A DNA stretch of 34,675 nucleotides from Woeseiaceae bacterium (GTDB lineage Bacteria > Pseudomonadota > Gammaproteobacteria > Steroidobacterales > Woeseiaceae), in assembly GCA_028227395.1 (NCBI GenBank), contig JAOIZZ010000013.1, positions 1 to 34,675 of the forward strand, given 5' to 3'. This document shows positions 1 to 7,777 of the stretch, in pieces (position 1 is the first letter of the stretch; every line of letters begins with the position of its first letter). Under the pieces are notes generated by a model. That model was not told the DNA's origin and did not search any database. It saw nothing but the letters and a program-made list of their open reading frames with translations. The translations under genes and the position numbers were made by a program.

Positions 1-954
1 GTGATAAAAAAGAATAATAAATTATTTCCTTCAATAGATCCCTATAACAGTGGCTATATTAAAAATGGAATCCACGAAATTTATTTCGAGCAATCTGGAA
101 ATCCAAACGGTAAACCAGCCATTTTTCTTCATGGAGGTCCAGGAGCTGGAGCTGGAGGTGTTACGAGACGATTTTTTGATCCAAATAAATATAGAATCAT
201 TCTTTTTGATCAGAGAGGCTGTGGAAAAAGTAAGCCTCATGCTTGTTTAAGTGAAAATACTACATGGGATCTTGTCGAAGATATCGAGTCAATCAGGATC
301 AAACTAGAAATTAAAAGTTGGTTAGTATTTGGAGGTTCATGGGGCAGCACGCTTGCATTGGCATATGCTCAAACTCATCCAGATAGGGTAAGCGAGCTAG
401 TTTTAAGAGGTATTTTTATGCTTCGAGAAAAAGAACTTCAATGGTTTTATCAATATGGAGCTAGCGAAATATATCCAGAAGCTTGGCAAGGCTTTCTTGA
501 GCAAATACAGGAAAACGAGAGATCAAATCTAATTGAAGCTTATAGAAAGATTTTCAATGGCGATGATCATGAAAAAAAGCTATCAGCCGCAATTGCTTGG
601 TCTAAATGGGAAGCTTCAGCAAGTTACGCAAATCATAATCCAGAGGCAATTAGTAGTTCTATGAACCCAGAATTTGCTTTAGCGTTTGCATTAATTGAAA
701 ATCATTACTTCGTAAATAAGGGTTTTTTAGAGCATGAAGATCAATTACTTGAAAATGTGACTCTTATTCAGCATATACCCTGCGTTATTGTGCAAGGAAG
801 ATATGATGTTGTTTGCCCGCCAATAACTGCTTATGAACTTAGTAAAAGATGGCCAGAAGCGAATCTTAAAATTGCCCCTTTTTCTGGGCATTCTGCATTT
901 GAGGCTGAAATAACAGATTTATTGATTGAGGCTACAAATAATTTTATAAAATGA
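1..954 (+). CDS. pip: Proline iminopeptidase (alpha/beta hydrolase, S33)
   Basis: Removes N-terminal proline from peptides in the cytoplasm as a serine peptidase. The 317 residues match the family's usual length (about 313-320), and the N-terminus aligns with known enzymes, so the GTG at base 1 is probably the true start although nothing upstream can be seen. The oxyanion motif HGGPG lies at 44-48. The nucleophile is Ser113 in GGSWGS, followed by the family signature LAYAQTHPDRV, with Asp269 (GRYDVVCPP) and His297 (SGHS) completing the triad. The helical cap lies between about residues 135 and 230. No signal peptide is present. The next gene on the same strand begins 133 bases downstream, so the two are not obviously coupled. 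Family identity is secure; peptide preference cannot be read from sequence. Confidence 0.93.
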   Translation: MIKKNNKLFPSIDPYNSGYIKNGIHEIYFEQSGNPNGKPAIFLHGGPGAGAGGVTRRFFDPNKYRIILFDQRGCGKSKPHACLSENTTWDLVEDIESIRIKLEIKSWLVFGGSWGSTLALAYAQTHPDRVSELVLRGIFMLREKELQWFYQYGASEIYPEAWQGFLEQIQENERSNLIEAYRKIFNGDDHEKKLSAAIAWSKWEASASYANHNPEAISSSMNPEFALAFALIENHYFVNKGFLEHEDQLLENVTLIQHIPCVIVQGRYDVVCPPITAYELSKRWPEANLKIAPFSGHSAFEAEITDLLIEATNNFIK

Positions 955-1087
955 CTATGAGGGAAATAAATTCTTAAATTTATTAATGGACCGATAGATA
1001 CAAATTGATAACAAATTAGCTTTTAAGTTATTAAGTTCTTAGGCTTAAAATGGGACCCTAATAAAGTAAGAGTGTGTTAAATAAATA

Positions 1088-2242
1088 ATGAATACTTCGA
1101 GTAACGAACTGTATGATTTTGGTTTTGGAACACAGATTCGAAAAAGTCCATTTTTTGATGCGACAGTTCGATGGGGTGCAAAGGCGTTTTCTACCTATAA
1201 TCATATGTATATACCAAGAGATTTTGGTGATCCAGTAGAAAATTTTTGGAATTTAGTCAATGACGCCATTCTCTGTGATGTCGCAGTTGAAAGGCAGTTA
1301 CAAATAAAAGGCCCTGATGCATTCCGGTTCGTTCAGATGATGTCACCTCGAGACTTATCATCGATGCAAATAGGGCAGTGCAAATATATTATTCTTACCA
1401 ATCAATTCGGCCGTATCCTCAACGACCCTATTTTACTTAAAATAGATACGGACTGTTATTGGTTTTCTCTAGCGGATAGCGATATTTTATTATGGGCGCA
1501 GGGTTTAGCTGTTAATAGTAGTTTCGATGTAGATATTTGTGAGCCAGATGTTTCTCCATTGCAATTGCAAGGACCAAAATCTAGGGAAATTATGGTGAAG
1601 TTATTCGGTGAAACCATTAATGATTTAAGATATTACTGGTTTAAACCATTTCAATTGGGTGATATTAAATTATTAATTTCACGGACGGGCTGGTCAAGCG
1701 AGCTAGGTTATGAAATTTTTCTTCTTAATGATTACCAAGGTGATCAGCTTTATGAGGAAATAATGCAAACGGGTCATAAAATGGGTTTGAAACCAGGTCA
1801 TACATCAACAATTCGAAGAATTGAAGGCGGAATGCTTTCTTATCATGCAGACATGGATATGAATACCAATCCTCTTGAACTTGGCTTAGAAAAATTCATT
1901 GATCTCGATAAAGATTTCGATTTTATTGGTAAGAGCGCCCTATTAAATATTCGTGAAGAAGGTGTTCATCGTAAGCAAGTTGGACTTGAGATTTTTGGCG
2001 AGACTATAATTGGATCAAATACGCGTTTTTGGAATATTTATAAAGATAATATTTTAATAGGAATAGTTACTTCAGCGGTTTATTCTCCCAGACTGAAAAA
2101 AAATATCGCATTAGCTATAATTAAATCTAATTGCTCTATGATTGGCACTGAATTAGAAGTCGATAAAGGAAGTATAACGGTTGGTGCACGTGTTGTTGAA
2201 AAACCATTCTATGATCCAAAAAAAGGAATTGCTAATTCTTAA
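1088..2242 (+). CDS. GcvT-fold methyltransferase, DmdA-like
   Basis: A 384-residue tetrahydrofolate-dependent aminomethyltransferase-family protein. It resembles dimethylsulfoniopropionate demethylase (DmdA) more than glycine-cleavage T-protein. DmdA-like signs are the YNHM..P segment near 37-42, DVAVERQLQIKGPDA at 64-78, PRDL at 87-90, SLADSDILLWAQGLA at 127-141 and EPDVSPLQLQGPK at 152-164. At residues 201-203 it has GWS where T-protein has a GYTGE-type motif. The C-terminal half carries the usual RIEGGMLSY (244-252) and the barrel domain. DmdA transfers a DMSP methyl group to tetrahydrofolate, giving methylmercaptopropionate. The GcvT family also holds many demethylases acting on glycine-betaine-like substrates, so DMSP as substrate is an inference. 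No dmdB, dmdC or dmdD is nearby. The ATG has only a weak ribosome site. Confidence 0.65.
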   Translation: MNTSSNELYDFGFGTQIRKSPFFDATVRWGAKAFSTYNHMYIPRDFGDPVENFWNLVNDAILCDVAVERQLQIKGPDAFRFVQMMSPRDLSSMQIGQCKYIILTNQFGRILNDPILLKIDTDCYWFSLADSDILLWAQGLAVNSSFDVDICEPDVSPLQLQGPKSREIMVKLFGETINDLRYYWFKPFQLGDIKLLISRTGWSSELGYEIFLLNDYQGDQLYEEIMQTGHKMGLKPGHTSTIRRIEGGMLSYHADMDMNTNPLELGLEKFIDLDKDFDFIGKSALLNIREEGVHRKQVGLEIFGETIIGSNTRFWNIYKDNILIGIVTSAVYSPRLKKNIALAIIKSNCSMIGTELEVDKGSITVGARVVEKPFYDPKKGIANS

Positions 2243-2293
2243 TAAATTCACACCACGATTGTTTTATGGCTTAGGCTATTCAATGGATTCAAT

Positions 2294-2614
2294 TTGAATC
2301 CCTATATTTTTCTCTTTTGTGCTATCGCATTTGAAGTATTAGGGACTATGCTTTTACCAGCATCACAAAATTTTACGAAAATATTACCCACAATCATTTT
2401 ATCTCTCTCTTATCTTGTCGCTATATATTTTTTGTCGATCACAGTGACAAAACTACCCCTGACAATTGTTTATGGCTCTTGGGCTGGCCTGGGTGTATTT
2501 TCAGTAGCGATTTTAAGTTATTTTTTTTATAAAGAAACGTTGAGTTGGCAGGGTGTCTTAGGTCTATTTCTAATTGTTATTGGTGTGACTTTGGTCAATA
2601 TATATAAAGGTTAG
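2294..2614 (+). CDS. Small multidrug resistance (SMR) transporter, TTG start
   Basis: A 106-residue, four-helix inner-membrane exporter of the EmrE/Sug family. Glu14, the proton- and cation-coupling residue, is in place (AIAFEVLGT), as are Tyr60 and Trp63 in the third helix (VYGSWAGLG). The C-terminus GVTLVNIYKG matches the family. TTG at 2294 is chosen because it reproduces the canonical MNPYI start and puts the key Glu at 14. The nearby ATG at 2283 is out of frame and stops after four codons. Family members export quaternary cations or guanidinium, or import osmolytes; which applies cannot be told. The position right after a DmdA-like gene would suit methylated-onium transport, but that is speculation. 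Members may act as homodimers or paired heterodimers; only one copy is visible. Confidence 0.88.
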   Translation: MNPYIFLFCAIAFEVLGTMLLPASQNFTKILPTIILSLSYLVAIYFLSITVTKLPLTIVYGSWAGLGVFSVAILSYFFYKETLSWQGVLGLFLIVIGVTLVNIYKG

Positions 2615-2632
2615 TTTGGATGATTTTGAAAA

Positions 2633-3172
2633 ATGAAGAAATTTAGTAACTTAATCGTACTTGGGCCCTTAGCTTATGCCATACATCATTTTGAAGAGCA
2701 TATACTTTTTAATTTTAGAGAGTGGCGATTGAGTTATTTCTCTGACAACAATTCTATTTCCACCGAAGAGCTTTTAATAAGACTTATCTCACTTCTTCTG
2801 ATTATGATCTTCGTCCACCTATTAAAAAATAATAGAGGTAGCGCTCATCTTGTTTTATTTTTCTTAATGACTACACAGGTGATAAATTCGTTCTTTCATA
2901 TTTTCTTTAGTTTTTACTTTTCTGATTTTAGTCCAGGCGCCATTTCGGCAACATTACTTTATCTTCCCATTAATTATTTGATTATCTGTGCAGCTCTTCG
3001 TGAAGGATTTCTGAAAAGTTATCTGGAGTTATTTGCAGTCTTTATTGCAGGATTAATCACATTTACTCTTTTTGAATTCATTGGACCTGTGGTTATTATA
3101 TATGCAGTGATATTGTCACCATTTTATTACATTATGATCAACATGCTAGATAAGCGAAATGCGTTGATATGA
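2633..3172 (+). CDS. HXXEE-domain membrane protein
   Basis: A 179-residue hydrophobic protein with the HXXEE signature at 18-22 (H18-H-F-E21-E22) followed by a conserved-looking FREWR segment. A second polar cluster inside a membrane helix, N85 and H89 (INSFFH), is also typical of the family. About five transmembrane helices are predicted by eye at 44-62, 72-93, 98-120, 130-150 and 152-172. The conserved His and Glu residues inside the membrane suggest metal or substrate binding, but no function is established to my knowledge. It starts 18 bases after the SMR gene and its stop overlaps the start of the next gene (ATGA, 3169-3172), so the three are probably co-transcribed. The overlap with a DNA repair gene is likely compactness rather than shared function. 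Confidence 0.75.
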   Translation: MKKFSNLIVLGPLAYAIHHFEEHILFNFREWRLSYFSDNNSISTEELLIRLISLLLIMIFVHLLKNNRGSAHLVLFFLMTTQVINSFFHIFFSFYFSDFSPGAISATLLYLPINYLIICAALREGFLKSYLELFAVFIAGLITFTLFEFIGPVVIIYAVILSPFYYIMINMLDKRNALI

Positions 3173-3822
3173 GAAAGAAAGAGCGTGCTGATTTTATATA
3201 TAACTTCTTGGATAGAGCGTATCCAGAAACTCCAATTCCCTTAAATCATAAAAATAATTTTGAATTACTTGTTGCAGTTTTATTGAGCGCGCAATGCACA
3301 GATGAGCGGGTAAATAAGGTAACTCCGATACTTTTTTCAAAGGCGAATAATCCTAAAATGATGACTAAGATGAGTATTGATGAAATACATCATTGTATTA
3401 GATCGTGTGGTTTAGCCCCTAAGAAATCAAAAGCTATTTTTGGTCTTTCAGAAATATTAGTCAATAAATATCATTGTAAAGTACCCGAAAGCTTTGATGA
3501 ATTAGAATCTCTTCCAGGCGTAGGACATAAAACTGCTAGTGTTGTTATGTCCCAGGGCTTTGGTCATCCTGCTTTTCCAGTTGATACCCATATTCATAGA
3601 CTAGCTCAAAGATGGGGATTAACGAATGGAAAAAATGTTATTCAAACGGAAAGAGATTTAAAGAGTCTTTTTCCTAAGGAATCATGGAATAAACTTCATC
3701 TGCAAATTATTTTCTATGGAAGAGAGTTTTGTACGGCCAGAGGATGCGATGGAAGGGATTGTGCAATATGCAAAACTTGTTACCCAAAACGCAAATCACC
3801 AGTCAAAACTCAGAAACCTTAA
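3169..3822 (+). CDS. nth: Endonuclease III with atypical Fe-S cysteine spacing
   Basis: Base-excision-repair DNA glycosylase/AP lyase for oxidised pyrimidines. The 217 residues carry SAQCTD at 40-45, the helix-hairpin-helix LPGVGHKTA at 115-123 with catalytic Lys121, and catalytic Asp139 in VDTHIHR. The C-terminal cysteines are C188, C193, C198, C201 and C204. The usual E. coli pattern is C-x6-C-x2-C-x5-C; here it is C-x4-C-x4-C-x2-C-x2-C, so four ligands could still be supplied but with different spacing. The ATG overlaps the preceding stop by 4 bases, implying translational coupling. The glycosylase assignment is firm. Whether the iron-sulfur cluster assembles normally is open. Confidence 0.95.
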   Translation: MRKKERADFIYNFLDRAYPETPIPLNHKNNFELLVAVLLSAQCTDERVNKVTPILFSKANNPKMMTKMSIDEIHHCIRSCGLAPKKSKAIFGLSEILVNKYHCKVPESFDELESLPGVGHKTASVVMSQGFGHPAFPVDTHIHRLAQRWGLTNGKNVIQTERDLKSLFPKESWNKLHLQIIFYGREFCTARGCDGRDCAICKTCYPKRKSPVKTQKP

Positions 3823-3878
3823 TAATTTTGAAAATACTGGTTAATCAATCTTAATATGTTAGCAGTTCAATTAATTAG

Positions 3879-3884
3879 TATAGT
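3879..3884 (+). promoter_or_regulatory. Possible -10 element before the ABM-protein gene
   Basis: TATAGT, five of six matches to the sigma-70 -10 consensus, lies 35 bases before the ATG at 3920 in the 97-base gap after nth. No convincing -35 sits at the right distance, so this is tentative. Confidence 0.25.
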
Positions 3885-3919
3885 AAAATAATCTTTCAAT
3901 CTTCAATAAGGATCATATT

Positions 3920-4387
3920 ATGCGTTGTATCTTTTTTTTCTTGAGTATTTTCGTCGCTATAACCAATGCTAATGGTGATAATCATGAAGATGCAATGGGT
4001 GAAAATCCATTTATTTTAATAGCTAGAGTGCATGTTAAAGACGGTATGTTGGATCAATATTTTAATATCGCCAATCAAGTTGATAATGCTGTTGAGGCTT
4101 CTGAGCCAGGAATGTTATTCCATAATTTTGACGCAGATCCAGACGATGCCTTAGCATTCACTTGGACTGAGCTATATGCTAATAGCGACGCTTTTATTGC
4201 CCATGATGCCAACCCTCCTGTACAAGATTATGTAGCTAAGCACATGGAATTGGGTGATGGTTTTTCTATAGAAATATATGGTAATGTCTCTGGAGAAGTA
4301 ATTGAGGCAATTGGGCGATTAGGTGTTCCTTTTAAGCATTTCAAAACGACTAGTATTGGTTATATTAGAGAGGATTATTTTAAGTAA
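3920..4387 (+). CDS. Exported antibiotic-biosynthesis-monooxygenase (ABM)-fold protein
   Basis: A 155-residue protein starting with a signal peptide (hydrophobic run at about 3-17, probable cleavage near 18-20). The mature part starts with NPFILIARVHVKDGMLDQYFNIA, followed by EPGMLFHNFDADPDD and FTWTELYANSDAFIAHD, a pattern typical of the dimeric ferredoxin-like ABM fold used by quinol monooxygenases and heme-degrading or unknown-function proteins. The His at about position 94 of the AFIAHD segment is the commonly conserved one. An export signal is less usual for this fold, which is mostly cytoplasmic. AAGGA precedes the ATG by 8 bases. The substrate is unknown. The next gene starts 24 bases later. 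Confidence 0.65.
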   Translation: MRCIFFFLSIFVAITNANGDNHEDAMGENPFILIARVHVKDGMLDQYFNIANQVDNAVEASEPGMLFHNFDADPDDALAFTWTELYANSDAFIAHDANPPVQDYVAKHMELGDGFSIEIYGNVSGEVIEAIGRLGVPFKHFKTTSIGYIREDYFK

Positions 4388-4411
4388 TATGAGCGCAAGG
4401 AATATTTTGTC

Positions 4412-4813
4412 ATGAAAGTTGGAATGATCGCCGGTAATTTTGATGTTATTCATATGGGTTATATTTATATGTTTAATGAATGTAGTAAAAATTGCGATCA
4501 CTTTATAGTTTTTCTGCATGATGACCCATCAATTGAGCGTAATGATAAACTAAAACCAATACATTCACTTGATGAAAGAATTGATATGCTATCTTCTTTT
4601 AATCAAATTGATGAGATTGTCTCTTATTCTTCTGAAGCAGACTTATATCGATTAATCTCTTCCAGAGATATCGATCTTCGTTTTTTAGGTGACGATTATA
4701 AGGAAAAAGATTTTACAGGAAAGGATTTGAACATACCTATATACTTTCTAAGCCGATCACATGGCTGGAGTACAACAAAGTTTAAAAAATTAATTGCAGC
4801 CTCTTTAAGTTAA
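4412..4813 (+). CDS. Small nucleotidylyltransferase (TagD-like) with HxGY motif
   Basis: A 133-residue protein of the cytidylyl/adenylyltransferase (HIGH superfamily) type, the size of glycerol-3-phosphate cytidylyltransferase. The nucleotide-binding motif at residues 8-17 reads GNFDVIHMGY, so the second catalytic His of HxGH is Tyr17. The downstream ERIDML segment and the C-terminal RSHGWSTT (about 114-121), equivalent to the RTxGISTT loop, are both present. The family joins a nucleoside triphosphate to a sugar- or polyol-phosphate, or to phosphopantetheine. There is no cell-envelope or lipid gene beside it to suggest the acceptor. AAGGA lies 10 bases before the ATG. Activity could be altered by the His-to-Tyr change, although some uncharacterised relatives may share it. 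Confidence 0.72.
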   Translation: MKVGMIAGNFDVIHMGYIYMFNECSKNCDHFIVFLHDDPSIERNDKLKPIHSLDERIDMLSSFNQIDEIVSYSSEADLYRLISSRDIDLRFLGDDYKEKDFTGKDLNIPIYFLSRSHGWSTTKFKKLIAASLS

Positions 4814-4856
4814 TAGATATTATTTTAATGTTAATCATATTCCAAAGGAGAGAAAT

Positions 4857-5237
4857 ATGAATGGTAAATTAGTTGGTTATGTATGTATCGGGACGAACGA
4901 TCTCGAGGTCGCTAAAGGTTTTTATGACAATTTATTTGCTACCCTTGATGTTTCAGGTTTTAGTCCTGGGCCTCGTGGTTATTTTTATCAAATTGAAGGT
5001 GGAACATCCTCATTTGGCGTGATTAAACCTGAAAATGGCAATGAAGCAACAGTTGGCAATGGCGCTATGGTCGCATTGCCAATGGACTCAAAAGAACAAG
5101 TTGATGAGTTCTATGCAAAAGCTATGGAGCTGGGTGCTACTGATGAGGGTGCGCCTGGTGCAAGAATGGAAACATTTTATGCGGCTTATTTTAGAGACTT
5201 AGATGGCAACAAAATAGCGCTTTATTACCTAGGATAA
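4857..5237 (+). CDS. VOC (glyoxalase/bleomycin-resistance fold) protein, metal ligands absent
   Basis: A 126-residue single-unit vicinal-oxygen-chelate protein. It has the strand-helix start GYVCIGTNDLEVAKGFYDNLF and the closing DLDGNKIALYY. The positions that normally bind the metal are not metal-binding here: the first His is Tyr8, the second is Met71 and the terminal Glu is Ala121. A metal-dependent glyoxalase or dioxygenase is therefore unlikely; binding or sequestering a small molecule is more plausible. A strong ribosome site (AAAGGAGA) precedes the ATG. It is the last gene of the left plus-strand run and converges on acdS with only 19 bases between stops. Confidence 0.8.
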   Translation: MNGKLVGYVCIGTNDLEVAKGFYDNLFATLDVSGFSPGPRGYFYQIEGGTSSFGVIKPENGNEATVGNGAMVALPMDSKEQVDEFYAKAMELGATDEGAPGARMETFYAAYFRDLDGNKIALYYLG

Positions 5238-5256
5238 TATGTTTGGGGTTGATTGA

Positions 5257-6273
5257 TTAACCATTTCTGTAAATATAGCTGTAGCCGTTAATGGCTGGTA
5301 CCCCGCCAAGATGGGCATAAAGCACATTGGCGTTTTTTGGAAAAAAGTTATTATTTACTAAATCAATCAGCCCTTGCATTGACTTTCCTTCATAGACTGG
5401 ATCGGTGATCATGCCTTCCAATCTGGCACTTAATCTAATGGCTTCGTTGGTTTTATCTGATGGAATACCGTATTCAGGATAGGCATAACCTTCTTTTAAT
5501 ATTATGTCATCCATGGTGATGTCTCGACTCAGCTCCACTAGTTTTGCGGTATTTTGAGCGATCTTTAATACTTGTTTTTTGGTTTTTTTTGGAGTGCAGG
5601 AAGCGTCTACGCCGATAACGTTTTGACTCCGACCATCATCAGCAAAGCCGACTACCATACCAGCATGCGTTGAGCCCGTTACTGTACAGACAACAATATA
5701 ATCAAAATGAAGGCTCATTTCTTTTTCCTGTTGCCTGACCTCTTCGGCAAATCCAACGTATCCCAGGCCACCATATTTATGAACAGATGCTCCTGCAGGA
5801 ATGGGATAAGGCTTGCCACCTTCAGCTTTGACATCCTCCAAAGCTTTTTGCCAGCTTTCACGAATACCAATATCAAAACCTTCATCAACCATGTCAATGT
5901 TTGCATTCATTAATCTGCTCATTAATATATTGCCAACTCGGTCATAAACAGCATCTTGAAAAGGCACCCAGCTCTCTTGAACAAGTCTGCACTTCATACC
6001 AATTTTAGCTGCCACTGCCGCCACCTGTCTTGTATGATTCGATTGAACTCCACCGATAGACACCAAAGTATCAGCACCTGAGGCAATAGCATCTGGCACA
6101 ATATATTCGAGCTTGCGAATCTTATTTCCTCCACATGCAAGGCCAGAATTACAATCCTCTCTTTTAGCAAAAATGGTCACTTTATCGCCAAGATGCGCGG
6201 ATAATCTTTCTAGTTTTTCTATGGGTGTTGGACCAAACGTGAGTGGATAGCGTTCAAATTTTTCGAGCATCAT
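5257..6273 (-). CDS. acdS: 1-aminocyclopropane-1-carboxylate deaminase
   Basis: A PLP enzyme that breaks ACC, the plant ethylene precursor, into 2-oxobutyrate and ammonia. The start at 6273 gives 338 residues, exactly the length of characterised Pseudomonas enzymes, aligns [15 protein letters not shown] with their N-terminus and follows a GGAAA ribosome site. A further in-frame ATG at 6300 would overlap the upstream gene and is less likely. In the 338-residue numbering, Lys51 (PLP lysine, GGNK), Ser78 (GVQSNH), Tyr294 and Glu295 (DPVYEGKS) and Leu322 (AHLGG) are all present. Glu295 with Leu322 separates true ACC deaminases from D-cysteine desulfhydrases. It lies 13 bases after the PHP-protein gene, apparently in one operon. 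ACC deaminase is best known from soil and plant bacteria; here it may use ACC or D-amino acids as a nitrogen source. Confidence 0.93.
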   Translation of the reverse strand: MMLEKFERYPLTFGPTPIEKLERLSAHLGDKVTIFAKREDCNSGLACGGNKIRKLEYIVPDAIASGADTLVSIGGVQSNHTRQVAAVAAKIGMKCRLVQESWVPFQDAVYDRVGNILMSRLMNANIDMVDEGFDIGIRESWQKALEDVKAEGGKPYPIPAGASVHKYGGLGYVGFAEEVRQQEKEMSLHFDYIVVCTVTGSTHAGMVVGFADDGRSQNVIGVDASCTPKKTKKQVLKIAQNTAKLVELSRDITMDDIILKEGYAYPEYGIPSDKTNEAIRLSARLEGMITDPVYEGKSMQGLIDLVNNNFFPKNANVLYAHLGGVPAINGYSYIYRNG

Positions 6274-6286
6274 ATGAGTATTTCCA

Positions 6287-7573
6287 TTAATCAGAAGCAA
6301 TTTTGGAGTGCAAGATTAATGTTGGATGTATTTTTGGCCTTACCAATGCACTTAGTATTTTAAATTCTAACGAAATAGAGCTTAATTGCTCTTTAGTTTT
6401 GATATTTAGGTTGATTTCGCTTTGTGCTGGAACTTCAATAATATCGTGATTACTCGAAAAGGAATAATCCGATAAATTAGTCATTTGAATTTTCGTATCT
6501 GACTTATTTTTAATAGTGACCTCTAGTATCTCAGAGTTATCCTGATATCTCGCTGAATCTATTCTCACCATAGCGTTTAATAGCGGTTGTATATTATTTT
6601 CTTTGCCAATCAAGAGATTTTTATACCAAACGACAGTTCTGCCATTCATTAAGGCTGCTTTCATGGCTGGTTTGGTTCTTTCTTCAGCTAAAATTAGAGT
6701 TACAGGACGATGCTGATTCTGATGAGACGGGTAATCCCAGTCGATTAGGTTGTGTACATCGGAAGTACCAATAATCGTTAGGTTATAGTCCAGCGCAATG
6801 GCGAACGCTTCTTCAGAAAAAATATTTTCATTAACCACCTCAATACCATGCAGAGTGCCATTCTCAATAAATTCTATATGTTTCTTTGAGAGTGTTGCAA
6901 TGCCATTATTTACTTTATAAGTAGGGTGGTTCCAAAAGACAAACCCACCTTGCTCATTGGCTTTATTTACAGCATTAGCAACGGGCCATAATGAAGCTAA
7001 CGCAAGATGATTGGCCGCATCCATACCACCATGAACAGTTACTTCATCTTTTCTTTCTTCGACCAGTTTAGCTGCTTCTGCTATTTTAGAATTATCAAGA
7101 CTCATGAGTTTATTAGAATCTTCTATAAAAATTGCATTCATGTGTCCAATGGGATTTTCACGCGTAATTTCAGATCCTGAAATTACAATTAAATTGGTAT
7201 TTTTTGCAGCCTCTGCAGCGATAAGATAAGCAGTATTTCGATCTTTGTGGGGAATATCCGATATGTGCGGTTGATATTCCAAATGCTCAGTAATAGCAAT
7301 AGCATCTAACCCATCTCTTAGCGCCTCAGACACTCTTATATTTGGCCATACATGACCGTCAGAGAATACAGAATGCGTATGAAGATCAGCAACAATAGTT
7401 AAATATTTATCTGTATCTGGGAATTCAATAGCCCTTTCAGGGATCCTATAAGAATTAAAAGAACCTGCTGTTTCATGACTGAATAATTCTAAACTAATAA
7501 AGAGAAGTAAAAAAATGCAAACTGCATTGATATATTGTTGGGGAATATTACTGTTATGTTTAACTAAATTCAT
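6287..7573 (-). CDS. Exported PHP-domain metallophosphoesterase
   Basis: A 428-residue protein with an N-terminal hydrophobic segment (about 17-31) acting as signal peptide or anchor. The PHP domain follows: [11 protein letters not shown] with His65 and His67, TEHLE at 95-99, SGSEI at 132-136, GHMNAIF at 143-149, WNHP near 235 and TSDVHN near 285. This is the full set of histidines and acids for a di- or trinuclear metal centre. The C-terminal 100 residues form a beta-rich domain ([12 protein letters not shown]...) like those of exported phosphodiesterases of this group. It probably hydrolyses phosphate esters in the periplasm or at the membrane; the substrate is unknown. It is the first gene of a two-gene minus-strand operon with acdS, transcribed from the divergent spacer 7574-7777. 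Confidence 0.82.
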   Translation of the reverse strand: MNLVKHNSNIPQQYINAVCIFLLLFISLELFSHETAGSFNSYRIPERAIEFPDTDKYLTIVADLHTHSVFSDGHVWPNIRVSEALRDGLDAIAITEHLEYQPHISDIPHKDRNTAYLIAAEAAKNTNLIVISGSEITRENPIGHMNAIFIEDSNKLMSLDNSKIAEAAKLVEERKDEVTVHGGMDAANHLALASLWPVANAVNKANEQGGFVFWNHPTYKVNNGIATLSKKHIEFIENGTLHGIEVVNENIFSEEAFAIALDYNLTIIGTSDVHNLIDWDYPSHQNQHRPVTLILAEERTKPAMKAALMNGRTVVWYKNLLIGKENNIQPLLNAMVRIDSARYQDNSEILEVTIKNKSDTKIQMTNLSDYSFSSNHDIIEVPAQSEINLNIKTKEQLSSISLEFKILSALVRPKIHPTLILHSKIASD

Positions 7574-7676
7574 ATGCTAACTCTATGGTTAATAAAAATA
7601 TAAGTATAGAATAATTTTGATCAGTAATAACGATAATATTAGTTTTCATTTGAGTACATGCTGAGTAACTGTTTCA

Positions 7677-7688
7677 GGCATAAATGCC
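7677..7688. promoter_or_regulatory. Short dyad GGCAT-AA-ATGCC in the divergent spacer
   Basis: Five-base arms around a two-base centre in the 204-base gap between the PHP gene (minus) and the RdhA-like gene (plus). It could be an operator half of the divergent control region. It is short enough to be chance. Confidence 0.25.
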
Positions 7689-7745
7689 AATTTTCGTGGT
7701 ATTCTATGTGGTTAGTTCTCTTTGAATAGAGATATTAGGTCGCAA

Positions 7746-7761
7746 TTGATACTAGTATCAA
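7746..7761. promoter_or_regulatory. Perfect 16-bp palindrome before the RdhA-like gene
   Basis: TTGATACTAGTATCAA reads identically on both strands and ends 16 bases before the ATG at 7778. The position is right for an operator, or for a leader hairpin with 5-bp arms. The outer TTGAT/ATCAA halves recall FNR/CRP-family half sites, but the 6-base spacing differs from the usual 4, so no regulator is assigned. Confidence 0.5.
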
Positions 7762-7777
7762 AATAAAATTAAAAAAT

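Noticed and set aside
1-954. A 5'-truncated proline iminopeptidase.
   Set aside because: The N-terminus and length agree with full-length homologues, so the GTG at base 1 is likely the real start, though the missing upstream sequence prevents proof.
1005-1033. A promoter (TTGATA, 17-base spacer, TTATTA) before the DmdA-like gene.
   Set aside because: The -10 hexamer is poor, and such matches are common in AT-rich spacers.
5247-5262. A short hairpin (GGTT/AACC arms) as terminator between the VOC gene and acdS.
   Set aside because: Only about six pairs including a wobble, a four-base loop and no T-run on either side; it also includes the acdS stop codon.
7746-7761. An FNR or dehalobox (CprK-type) binding site.
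   Set aside because: Those sites have a 4-base spacer between half sites; this one has 6, so the palindrome is reported without naming a regulator.
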